Source of the DNA: Eubacteriales bacterium
Lineage (GTDB): Bacteria; Bacillota; Clostridia; Christensenellales; UMGS416
Direction: 5' to 3'
Length of the DNA: 7,747 nt
Assembly (NCBI GenBank): GCA_028709505.1
Contig: JAQVWW010000042.1
Location: 1-7,747, forward strand
The translations under genes and the position numbers were made by a program. The notes beneath the pieces were generated by a model. It was not told the DNA's origin and ran no database searches. It saw only the letters and a program-made list of their open reading frames with translations. Below are positions 1-4,868 of the stretch, in pieces; position 1 is the stretch's first letter; every line of letters begins with the position of its first letter.

Positions 1-15
1 TTTGAGGTAACGCCG

Positions 16-771
16 GTGGTACGCTCCCAACGCCATGAAACCATTTTAAACCTACTGCGGACAAAAAAACACCTTTCAATGCAGGATTTGTCGGCCACGC
101 TGTTCTGCAGCCCTTCTACGCTGCGGCGCGATTTGATTGAGCTGGAAAAGATGGGGCTTATCCACCGCCAGCACGGCGGCGCATCGCTGGCGCTGGGCGC
201 CAACATCGAATACTCGTCGGCCTTTCGCGAAACCGAACACGTCGCTGCCAAAGAGGCCATCTGCGCACTGACGCGGGATTTTTTGGCCAACGGCATGGCC
301 GTCTTTTTGGATTCCAGCAGCACGGTGCTGCGCATGTGCCCCATCCTGGAGCAATACCGCAACATCACCGTGGTAACCAACGGCATCCGCACGGCGCTGC
401 AGCTGAACGAGAGCGCCACGGTAGACGCCTACATCACCGGCGGGCATTTAAAAAAAGGCTCCACTTCGCTGGTCGGGCAGCTCTCCGCCAGCTTTTTGGA
501 CGGCTTTCGCGCCGATTTGGCCATCCTGTCCTGCCGGGGCATCGACACGCAGGGCTGCTATGAAGCCGATCAGGATCAGGCGTCCATCAAGCAGCACATG
601 ATGCGCAACGCCAAGACGACGCTGCTGCTGTGCGACAGCAGCAAGTTCGAGCGCACTTTTTTCTATAAGCTGGCTGCCTTTTCGCAGTTTGACGCCGTGA
701 TAAGCAACGATCTGCCGTCGCCGGCACTGGGCAAAGCCATTGTTGCCGCCGGCTGCGAATTGCTGCATTGA
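16..771 (+). CDS. DeoR-family transcriptional regulator (sugar-phosphate sensing repressor)
   Basis: A 251-aa cytoplasmic DNA-binding regulator of full length for the family. Residues 6-55 form the winged helix-turn-helix. The DeoR signature is clear: S32-P-S-T-L-R-R-D-L40, followed by the wing HRQHGGA at 50-56. Residues about 75-235 match the DeoR effector domain, which binds phosphorylated sugars: LDSSST at 98-103 (phosphate-loop type), VVTNG at 119-123, TGG at 141-143, and LLLCDSSKF near the C-terminus. The GTG start is preceded by GAGGTAA with a 5-nt gap, and MVRSQRHETIL aligns with the usual family N-terminus. The frame is open to the window edge, so an upstream start cannot be excluded. 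Such regulators usually repress a neighbouring sugar operon. None lies downstream, so the target is probably upstream of this window. No terminator separates it from the tRNA promoter. Confidence 0.93.
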   Translation: MVRSQRHETILNLLRTKKHLSMQDLSATLFCSPSTLRRDLIELEKMGLIHRQHGGASLALGANIEYSSAFRETEHVAAKEAICALTRDFLANGMAVFLDSSSTVLRMCPILEQYRNITVVTNGIRTALQLNESATVDAYITGGHLKKGSTSLVGQLSASFLDGFRADLAILSCRGIDTQGCYEADQDQASIKQHMMRNAKTTLLLCDSSKFERTFFYKLAAFSQFDAVISNDLPSPALGKAIVAAGCELLH

Positions 772-777
772 CGGCTG

Positions 778-806
778 TTGACAGCCCCCGGCGCGCTGCA
801 TATAAT
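778..806 (+). promoter_or_regulatory. Consensus sigma-70/sigma-A promoter of the tRNA-Leu gene
   Basis: TTGACA at 778-783 and TATAAT at 801-806 are separated by exactly 17 bp, a perfect match to the vegetative consensus. It begins 7 nt after the regulator's stop codon. Transcription would start near 813, leaving about 18 nt of 5' leader before the tRNA. Confidence 0.93.
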
Positions 807-830
807 AAAGAAGCTTGCCGGGAAAGCCGT

Positions 831-917
831 GCCGGAGTGGCGGAATAGGCAGACGCATGGGATTTAAAATCCCCCGAACGAAAGTTCGTACCGGTTCAAG
901 TCCGGTCTTCGGCACCA
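831..917 (+). tRNA. tRNA-Leu, anticodon UAA, CCA encoded
   Basis: An 87-nt class II tRNA. The acceptor stem GCCGGAG (831-837) pairs with CTTCGGC (907-913) with one G-U pair; the discriminator is A914 and CCA is 915-917. The anticodon loop TTTAAAA (863-869) gives anticodon TAA at 865-867, decoding UUA/UUG. The top pair of the anticodon stem (T858/C874) is a mismatch. The long variable arm CGAAC-GAAA-GTTCG and the T-arm ACCGG-TTCAAGT-CCGGT are intact. It has its own promoter and terminator, so it is a monocistronic unit. Confidence 0.97.
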
Positions 918-921
918 AACA

Positions 922-959
922 GAACGGCTAGCCTTCGGGCTAGCCGTTCGATTTGTGTT
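922..959 (+). terminator. Intrinsic terminator of the tRNA-Leu unit
   Basis: A perfect 12-bp stem, GAACGGCTAGCC (922-933) with GGCTAGCCGTTC (938-949), is closed by a TTCG tetraloop (C-UUCG-G type). An imperfect T-rich tail, gatttgtgtttt, follows. It begins 5 nt after the tRNA CCA end. Confidence 0.92.
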
Positions 960-960
960 T

Positions 961-1124
961 TGCTCCCTTTAGTCGCTCGCACCCCCAGGGGGGTTAACAT
1001 CCTCGGGCGGCAAAGCCGCCCTGCGGAAATTCTGCGCTGCGCTGCGACTTTGACGCCGCACTCGCGGCGGCTGGCCCCGGGGCCGGCTGGCACTGCCCAC
1101 ATCTATTTTCACCCATGGTGCCAA
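961..1124. other. GC-rich palindrome-rich non-coding stretch
   Basis: No credible coding frame was found on either strand. It contains several short palindromes: ACCCCC/GGGGGT (981-994), GGGCGGC-AAA-GCCGCCC (1005-1021), and a near-palindrome around 1070-1090 built on GGCTGGCCCC/GGGGCCGGCT. The composition is far more GC-rich than the methyltransferase region that follows. It may be an intergenic repeat of this genome, but no second copy is in the window, so that cannot be shown here. Confidence 0.4.
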
Positions 1125-1172
1125 AAGAATCTGTACCGCAAAAGCAATTTTGGCTTAGCGGTGCGGATTCTT
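1125..1172 (+). repeat. 48-nt hairpin with G-U pairs, likely functional as + strand RNA
   Basis: AAGAATCTGTACCGC (1125-1139) pairs with GCGGTGCGGATTCTT (1158-1172) over 15 bp if two U-G pairs are allowed. A second short stem, AAGC (1142-1145) with GCTT (1153-1156), continues inside it. The wobble pairs form only in the + strand transcript (they become A-C mismatches on the other strand), which suggests a + strand RNA element. It has no T-tract directly after it, so it is not a standard terminator. Confidence 0.5.
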
Positions 1173-1263
1173 CCGTCTTATTCCTTCACTTTAAATTCAA
1201 ATAAGTCAATCATGTTTCGTCAAAGCTTCGTCCGTGCACCCCCAAATCAAGTGCGTTTTTGGC

Positions 1264-1301
1264 TCCCCGGCTTGCCGTTTCGGTATGCCGGGGGATTTTT
1301 T
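1264..1301 (+). terminator. Strong intrinsic terminator with no gene directly upstream
   Basis: CCCCGGC (1265-1271) pairs with GCCGGGG (1287-1293). The stem continues after one T-T mismatch through TGCCG (1273-1277) and CGGTA (1281-1285), closed by a TTT loop. A295-type spacing is followed by six T residues at 1296-1301. The nearest annotated upstream gene is the tRNA, which already has its own terminator, so this one may end an unannotated transcript or a leader of the downstream genes. Confidence 0.82.
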
Positions 1302-1358
1302 CGTGCGTTCTTCCATCACGTCTTGCGAGCAGTGATCCACTGCTTGATAATCGAATCA

Positions 1359-1475
1359 ATGAGGGTTTTAGAAGAGCGTGGCAAAACTCCCCAAGAGGCC
1401 ATTGGGCTGCTCCAACTGTTCGCATATTGTAATTTCAATGCATACAATAATCTATCCATAGGTAATGCGGCATAG
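1359..1475 (+). CDS. Small ORF, 38 aa, of unknown function, upstream of the methyltransferase
   Basis: An ATG at 1359 opens a 38-residue peptide beginning MRVLEERGKTPQEAIGLL and ending NNLSIGNAA. It has a charged, helical-looking N-terminal half with a TPQEA helix-cap motif, and an aromatic/Asn-rich C-terminal half containing one Cys. It ends 16 nt before the preferred methyltransferase start and just before that gene's ribosome-binding site, so the two could be cotranscribed. No clear Shine-Dalgarno precedes 1359; a GTG at 1332 in the same frame is an alternative. I do not recognise the family. It may be a leader peptide, a small partner protein, or the remnant of a larger gene. An AGCAGTG-ATC-CACTGCT hairpin lies just upstream (1328-1344). 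Confidence 0.35.
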   Translation: MRVLEERGKTPQEAIGLLQLFAYCNFNAYNNLSIGNAA

Positions 1476-1491
1476 AAAGGAACACTATCTG

Positions 1492-2460
1492 ATGTTTATT
1501 CTCAACACTTCAAATAACAGTGAACAGGTTCCATATTCTGTTGATAAGATGTTCTCGGAGTATATTCATTATATCGCAACTGCGGATATCGATAATATAG
1601 AGAATTGCATGAAAAGAAATCTGGCAGATAGGCGCTCTTACAACAATCAGAGCTACGAAAGGATTTTGTACTATTATAACACCTTTAATTATTGGGGAAA
1701 AATAGACCCCGAAAAAAATGTGTATGAGTTGATTGAAAACCGCGCCAAAGCATTGAAGGAACACCACGAAGACCTATCCTGGCTTTACAGCAGGCTTTGC
1801 GACTACCGATCCAAGAGAACCCTTTTTGGCATCATAGAAAATTGGCTTACCTTCAGCATGGTTAGCCTTTCTAGAATCATGGAAAAGACATTCCATCAAT
1901 ATTTTGACCTTGATGTTATAAAATGCGGCCCCGATGAGGTTTTTGTTGATATAGGCGCGTATACCGGTGATACCGTCAGCGACTACATGAACAGTTATGG
2001 CTGTTACAAGAAGATCTACTGTTATGAAATCGTCCCGCATATCTTTCAACAGCTCAAGCAAAACCTTGTCCAATACCCCCATATAGAATATTGCCAAAGA
2101 GGTGCGGGAGATCAAGGGGGGATTATGTACGTTACGGATATAGAACCCGATCAATCCATGCATAAGCTGTCAGACTTCGGAACAACGAAAGTGCCGGTTG
2201 TGAAGATTGACGATGATATATCCGAACCCGTCACGTTCATAAAAATGGATATTGAAGGCAGCGAACAGAAAGCAATTCTTGGCTGCAGGAATCACATTCA
2301 AACATCTCACCCGAAGCTTGCGATCTCTGTTTATCACAATAACGAGGATATCTGGAAATGCGCGCGTATGATCGACGAAATTGATCCCAGCTATCAGTTT
2401 TATTTGCGGTATAACGGGGGCAATTATTATCCCTCCGAGTGCATATTGTTGGGGGTCTAA
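1492..2460 (+). CDS. FkbM-family SAM-dependent methyltransferase
   Basis: A 322-aa protein. Residues 145-322 form a Rossmann-type SAM methyltransferase: motif I VFVDIGAYTGDT at 150-161, acidic-loop region YCYEIVP at 176-182, the FkbM hallmark FIKMDIEGSE at 249-258, and KLAISVYH at 275-282. Residues 1-140 are a helical N-terminal region without recognised motifs. FkbM enzymes usually O-methylate sugars or secondary metabolites; the substrate here is unknown and no glycan or biosynthetic cluster is nearby. The ATG at 1492 is preferred because AAGGA (1477-1481) lies 10 nt upstream; the in-frame ATG at 1465 (nine residues longer) has no good site and would overlap the small ORF. The gene is clearly more AT-rich, with AT-ending codons, than its neighbours, suggesting horizontal acquisition. 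No own promoter was identified. Confidence 0.88.
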   Translation: MFILNTSNNSEQVPYSVDKMFSEYIHYIATADIDNIENCMKRNLADRRSYNNQSYERILYYYNTFNYWGKIDPEKNVYELIENRAKALKEHHEDLSWLYSRLCDYRSKRTLFGIIENWLTFSMVSLSRIMEKTFHQYFDLDVIKCGPDEVFVDIGAYTGDTVSDYMNSYGCYKKIYCYEIVPHIFQQLKQNLVQYPHIEYCQRGAGDQGGIMYVTDIEPDQSMHKLSDFGTTKVPVVKIDDDISEPVTFIKMDIEGSEQKAILGCRNHIQTSHPKLAISVYHNNEDIWKCARMIDEIDPSYQFYLRYNGGNYYPSECILLGV

Positions 2461-2462
2461 TC

Positions 2463-2612
2463 TCTCCAAAATGCCCTTGCATGGCAATTGCCGACCGGGC
2501 CGCCCAGTTTTCCCTCTTGGCCGCACTCATTGGACATGGGGATGCGGTCCGGGAAACCGCCGGGGTAACCCATTCCAAAATGGAATTGGATGAGTCGGTG
2601 AAGGAAGAATGA
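2463..2612 (+). pseudogene. YolD-like protein remnant, truncated at both ends
   Basis: The frame starting 2 nt after the methyltransferase stop encodes a peptide with MAIADRAAQFSLLAALIGH at its core (ATG 2481), continuing through a RETAG and a MELDES motif to TGA at 2610-2612. DRAAQF-x-x-x-AAL-x-GH, RETA and ELDES are in the order typical of YolD-like proteins, which are often encoded near Y-family DNA polymerases or on mobile elements of Bacillota. Only about 44 residues from the ATG remain. Family members are usually around 100 aa or more, so the N-terminal segment and the C-terminal half are missing. No Shine-Dalgarno precedes the ATG. It is most simply a decayed fragment left by a mobile element, though a short expressed peptide cannot be excluded. 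Confidence 0.6.
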
Positions 2613-2721
2613 CTTTCGCCGTTTCGGGCGGCACGCCACCTTCGTGAGCGGGAGTATCAGCCTTTTTATCGGTCACTTTCCAGGCCGAGGCGATATTCCT
2701 CCTTTGATATATGGTTTTTAT

Positions 2722-2767
2722 ACTCAAGCGCCGTCCTTTTGTCCCGAAAGGCGGCGCTTGAGTTTTT
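2722..2767 (+). terminator. Strong intrinsic terminator closing the methyltransferase/YolD region
   Basis: ACTCAAGCGCCG (2722-2733) pairs perfectly with CGGCGCTTGAGT (2752-2763). A one-nucleotide bulge and an inner CCTTT/AAAGG stem (2735-2739 with 2747-2751) follow, with loop 2740-2746. A five-T run at 2763-2767 completes it. It lies about 260 nt after the methyltransferase stop, with only the YolD fragment between. Confidence 0.9.
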
Positions 2768-2844
2768 AAATTTCAGTGTACTATTCGTTTGCGTGTGCCG
2801 AAAAACATTCTTCTATGCAGATTTCCAAGTTTATCCTTATGAAC

Positions 2845-2900
2845 GCAGGCTGGGCCTGCACCGTGCCGCGCGCTTCTTATGGGGGTGCGCGGTATTTTTT
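2845..2900 (+). terminator. Tandem hairpins ending in an intrinsic terminator
   Basis: A GCAGGC-TGG-GCCTGC hairpin (2845-2859) is followed by TGCCGCGCGC (2864-2873) pairing with GTGCGCGGTA (2885-2894), 10 bp including two G-U pairs, and six T residues (2895-2900). No coding gene lies between this and the previous terminator at 2767. It therefore either backs up that terminator or ends a short RNA of up to about 130 nt. No convincing promoter was found for such an RNA. Confidence 0.72.
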
Positions 2901-3200
2901 ATGCCGCGGTAATCCGCCGTTTGAACAGCCAAAGCACGATACCGGCGTGGCGCTTGACTCGACTTCACAAACCACTTTGTGATTTGCCGGCTTTTTGCCC
3001 GAAATTGCGTCGGATAACCGTCACATCTTTGCCTATCGAGCCAAAGTCGCCGATTCAAGTCCCGTCCGGCAGAAAAAGAGCAGCAACGTCACCTGTAACC
3101 GGCGTCCCGTTTCCGTTTGGCATGGCCGGTAAGAAACGGCATCCGCGCCAACGGGCATTGACGGCCTTTGTTGGTCTGATTGCCGCCCAACCGCGAATTA
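2901..3200. other. Non-coding stretch with a tRNA-like scar
   Basis: No supported gene on either strand. It contains a TCACAAA-CCAC-TTTGTGA hairpin (2965-2982) and, at 3050-3071, a close match to the 3' part of the tRNA-Leu T-arm and acceptor strand (TTCAAGTCC core). On the reverse strand a broken frame (about 3055 to 2896) reads partly protein-like but is interrupted by stops, so it is not annotated as a gene. Confidence 0.4.
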
Positions 3201-3204
3201 TCTT

Positions 3205-3231
3205 GCAAAATTACGGACAATATAATTTTGC
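3205..3231 (+). promoter_or_regulatory. Promoter -10 region of the glycosylase gene, flanked by an inverted repeat
   Basis: A perfect TATAAT at 3221-3226 would start transcription near 3233, about 39 nt before the glycosylase start. The -35 at the right distance is poor (ttatct, 3198-3203). A perfect 9-bp inverted repeat, GCAAAATTA (3205-3213) and TAATTTTGC (3223-3231), overlaps the -10. It could be an operator. It does not resemble the CGAACATATGTTCG LexA box of Gram-positive bacteria. Confidence 0.55.
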
Positions 3232-3271
3232 TTGCCTTTAACCCTGTATTTCGGCAGGCTTTGGAGGGTGC

Positions 3272-3841
3272 ATGGTGAACACGACCTTTTCTGCGGCAGT
3301 CTGGCCCGAAGATACGTTTCCCGAAGAGTCCCGGCGGTATCGGCAGTGCGCATTGTGCACGCAAAAATCCCGCGTCATCTGGGGCGAAGGGAACCCCCGG
3401 GCGTCTATCCTCATTATTTTAGACAATCCGGGCGCCCGCGAAGACAAAGAAGGAAACGAATACGTCTGCGCAACCAGGCAGACGTTGCAGCAGGCTTTGC
3501 ATCAAGTGAATCTGTCGGCGGACGACGTTTATTTAACGTACTTGCTCAAGTGCAGGCCGCTGCGCCGCTATGACAAGGAACAGGCCCGGGCTTTCAGTAA
3601 GCCGTTTTTGATCCGCCAAATACACGCAATGCAGCCAAAGTTCATCGTGTGCCTGGGCGACGTCGTGGTCCAGACGATGTTTGACGACAAGGATACCTGC
3701 GTCAAAGACCTAAGGGGCGCGTGGCACAACCTGCTGGGATATCGTTGCATCGTCTCGTATCATCCGCTGGCGGTCAGGCGGCGGCCCAATCTGCTGCGTT
3801 TGTTTATCGAGGATTGGAACATGCTGGCCCAACAGCGATAG
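3272..3841 (+). CDS. Uracil-DNA glycosylase superfamily protein (family 4-like)
   Basis: A 189-aa cytoplasmic protein of typical family 4 size, predicted to excise uracil from DNA in base-excision repair. Visible landmarks: CALC at 26-29 (first two Fe-S ligands), GEGNP at 38-42, an active-site motif I-like segment LDNPGARED at 50-58, KCRP at 93-96 (third Cys), CLGD at 117-120, and YHPLAVRR at 163-170 in the position of the catalytic HP motif. The fourth Fe-S cysteine, expected in a C-x-PFL context just before residues 111-113, is replaced: the sequence is AFSKPFL, with Ser109 in its place. GGAGGG (3263-3268) precedes the ATG by only 3 nt; the next codon is GTG (3275), which would be spaced 6 nt and could be the true start. 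It is monocistronic. Function is inferred from motifs. Confidence 0.85.
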   Translation: MVNTTFSAAVWPEDTFPEESRRYRQCALCTQKSRVIWGEGNPRASILIILDNPGAREDKEGNEYVCATRQTLQQALHQVNLSADDVYLTYLLKCRPLRRYDKEQARAFSKPFLIRQIHAMQPKFIVCLGDVVVQTMFDDKDTCVKDLRGAWHNLLGYRCIVSYHPLAVRRRPNLLRLFIEDWNMLAQQR

Positions 3842-3930
3842 CGTCGCCGCCGGTACGCCGGCACGCATCGCGCCTTTTCTTTGGTCGCGGCGGCCCGGAC
3901 GCCGCTGAAGCGAACTTACCATCGGCGCCG

Positions 3931-3966
3931 CGCCGGCAGCCGCCCGGCGGATTCTTCTTCTTTCTG
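3931..3966 (+). terminator. Weak candidate terminator after the glycosylase gene
   Basis: CGCCGG (3931-3936) pairs with CCGGCG (3944-3949) around a 7-nt loop, followed by the T-rich but interrupted tract attcttcttctttct. It lies 90 nt after the glycosylase stop. The broken T-run makes efficiency uncertain. Confidence 0.4.
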
Positions 3967-4003
3967 ATACGATAAGCCCTATCGGCCCCAATAAACCAGG
4001 CAA

Positions 4004-4046
4004 CCGCACGCGGCTTAAAAACTTTCCCGTGCGGCAAGCATATATT
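4004..4046 (+). promoter_or_regulatory. Candidate promoter and operator of the 74-aa protein gene
   Basis: TATATT (4041-4046, five of six matches to the -10 consensus) lies 13 nt upstream of the AAGGAG ribosome-binding site. No good -35 element is present. A 7-bp inverted repeat, CCGCACG (4004-4010) and CGTGCGG (4028-4034) with a 17-nt spacer, covers the -35 position, which would suit an activator or repressor site. The assignment is tentative. Confidence 0.35.
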
Positions 4047-4073
4047 GCAGATACAGGGAAGGAGAAAAACGAT

Positions 4074-4298
4074 ATGGATAAATGGCTTATGAGTTTGAAA
4101 ACCGCCACCCCCCAAGAGGGTTTTGAGCTGGCCATTAAGCTTTCGCAAAAAGGCGTGGAATACACGCAGCCGTCGTTGGAGATTCGTAAAAAGCTGCGTC
4201 CCAAATATTCGACGAATGCGGACAGCCTGATAGCCGTTACGCAAGTCGTCGCCATCAATTATCAAACGGTAGCCGCCGCCAACAACTACTGGAGGTAA
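4074..4298 (+). CDS. Hypothetical protein, 74 aa, unknown family
   Basis: A small soluble protein beginning MDKWLMSLKTATPQEGF and ending VAAANNYWR. The start is set by AAGGAG (4059-4064) 9 nt upstream of the ATG; an upstream in-frame ATG at 4029 would lie inside the inverted repeat and has no ribosome-binding site. It shows two probable helices (about residues 12-27 and 46-70) around a basic, Pro-containing middle (EIRKKLRPKY). There is no signal peptide, transmembrane segment, cysteine pair or known motif. The good ribosome-binding site and protein-like composition support a real gene. It appears to be transcribed alone. I do not recognise it and assign no function. Confidence 0.65.
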   Translation: MDKWLMSLKTATPQEGFELAIKLSQKGVEYTQPSLEIRKKLRPKYSTNADSLIAVTQVVAINYQTVAAANNYWR

Positions 4299-4600
4299 CC
4301 GTCCATAAGGGCGTGGCGCGCAAACCCGGCCGATGGCTGCTATCGCGCACACGCTATGGCGCAAGATATCTTGACCGCATGCGAGGGTGCCGGGCGCCGG
4401 GGCAAGGGCGGCAGCCGAAAAGGCCGGATAAAACCATTGCTCTGTCTCATAAAAGAGCATCGCTTGCGTTCGGCGAAAATATTTGCTTGCCGGGGCAAAG
4501 TCTTGTGTGTGCAAGTCTGTACGCCTGCCTTTAAAGTACGCGCAGCACAAAAACGTCCGTCCGCTCCCCCGCTGCGCCATTTCGTAAAATCATGTCCGCT
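4299..4600. other. Long intergenic stretch without a supported gene
   Basis: Two overlapping + strand frames are open here (4313-4534 and 4356-4736), but both are rich in Arg, Gly and Cys with no motif, lack ribosome-binding sites, and end in or run through the terminator-like hairpin. They look like chance openings in GC-rich DNA. No RNA gene was recognised. Confidence 0.5.
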
Positions 4601-4607
4601 TAAGCTC

Positions 4608-4662
4608 TGCGCTTTGCCGGCGCGGGTTTTTCTGTGCCGGCAAAGCGCACGGCGCTCTTTTT
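4608..4662 (+). terminator. 14-bp perfect hairpin followed by T5, probable intrinsic terminator
   Basis: TGCGCTTTGCCGGC (4608-4621) pairs perfectly with GCCGGCAAAGCGCA (4636-4649) around a 14-nt loop. A short outer AGC/GCT pairing (4603-4605 with 4654-4656) brings the structure to the T5 run at 4658-4662. It lies over 300 nt downstream of the nearest + strand gene (stop 4298), a long way for its 3' end, so an additional transcript may end here. Confidence 0.65.
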
Positions 4663-4822
4663 ATCGTGTCAAGGGCAGCGCACTGCGCGCGGGACGGCCA
4701 ATCGTTCTTAAAGGAACGCCTATAACATCATTTTAGCTGCGCCAAGGGATATGCGGCCTTTCCACCTTTAGATTTTGCCAAAACCATAAATCTCGCAGCC
4801 ATATATCGCAAACATCATAACC
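4663..4822. other. AT-richer intergenic segment upstream of the ddh promoter
   Basis: No gene or recognised RNA. It contains only a small inverted repeat, CGTTC-TTAAAG-GAACG (about 4701-4716), of unknown significance. Confidence 0.4.
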
Positions 4823-4853
4823 CGCCGCAAGTCTATAAATTGATCTTGCGGCG
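4823..4853. promoter_or_regulatory. Operator-like perfect inverted repeat over the ddh -35 element
   Basis: CGCCGCAAG (4823-4831) and CTTGCGGCG (4845-4853) form a perfect 9-bp inverted repeat with a 13-nt AT-rich spacer. Its right arm begins at the last base of the -35 hexamer and fills the first half of the promoter spacer. This position would let a bound dimer block RNA polymerase. The regulator is not encoded in the window as far as can be told. Confidence 0.6.
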
Positions 4854-4868
4854 ACATTTTGTTATAAT
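4840..4868 (+). promoter_or_regulatory. Extended -10 promoter of the ddh gene
   Basis: TTGATC (4840-4845, four of six -35 matches), a 17-bp spacer, and a perfect TATAAT (4863-4868) preceded by TGT, giving an extended -10. Transcription would start near 4875, leaving a leader of about 129 nt before the ATG at 5004. The leader contains short complementary segments, e.g. GGTCACGC/GCGTGGCC (about 4889-4904) and AGGA/TCCT before TTTT (about 4913-4929), but I could not match it to a lysine riboswitch. Confidence 0.85.

Noticed and set aside
448..918. Reverse-strand ORF (156 aa) beginning MVPKTGLEPVRTF
   Set aside because: Its N-terminus is the reverse translation of the tRNA-Leu, a well-known spurious ORF type, and the rest is the antisense of the DeoR gene.
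896..1102. Reverse-strand ORF (68 aa) over the tRNA end and GC-rich palindromes
   Set aside because: It is Arg/Ala-rich with no motif, overlaps the tRNA and terminator, and has no ribosome-binding site.
960..1358. Upstream part of the + strand frame that contains the 38-aa ORF
   Set aside because: It runs through a strong hairpin and an intrinsic terminator, and its composition is not protein-like; only the part after 1359 looks coding.
2527..2727. Reverse-strand ORF (66 aa) near an AAAGGAGG sequence
   Set aside because: The ribosome-binding-like sequence lies inside the ORF with no start codon after it, and the ORF is antisense to the YolD-like fragment.
2896..3055. Reverse-strand frame with protein-like pieces (KDVTVIRRNFGQKAG and GIVLWLFKRRITAA)
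   Set aside because: The frame is broken by a stop between the pieces, has no start or ribosome-binding site, and neither piece is recognisable.
2984..3072. A complete tRNA gene of about 89 nt with acceptor stem TTGCCGG/CCGGCAG
   Set aside because: The acceptor arms can pair, but the T-stem has two mismatches, no D-arm or anticodon arm could be folded, and there is no CCA. At most it is a remnant.
4356..4736. + strand ORF of 126 aa in the large gap
   Set aside because: It reads through a 14-bp terminator hairpin, is Arg/Cys-rich without motifs, and has no ribosome-binding site.
4764..4857. Reverse-strand 29-codon ORF opposite the ddh promoter
   Set aside because: There is no Shine-Dalgarno and it coincides with the promoter and operator palindrome.
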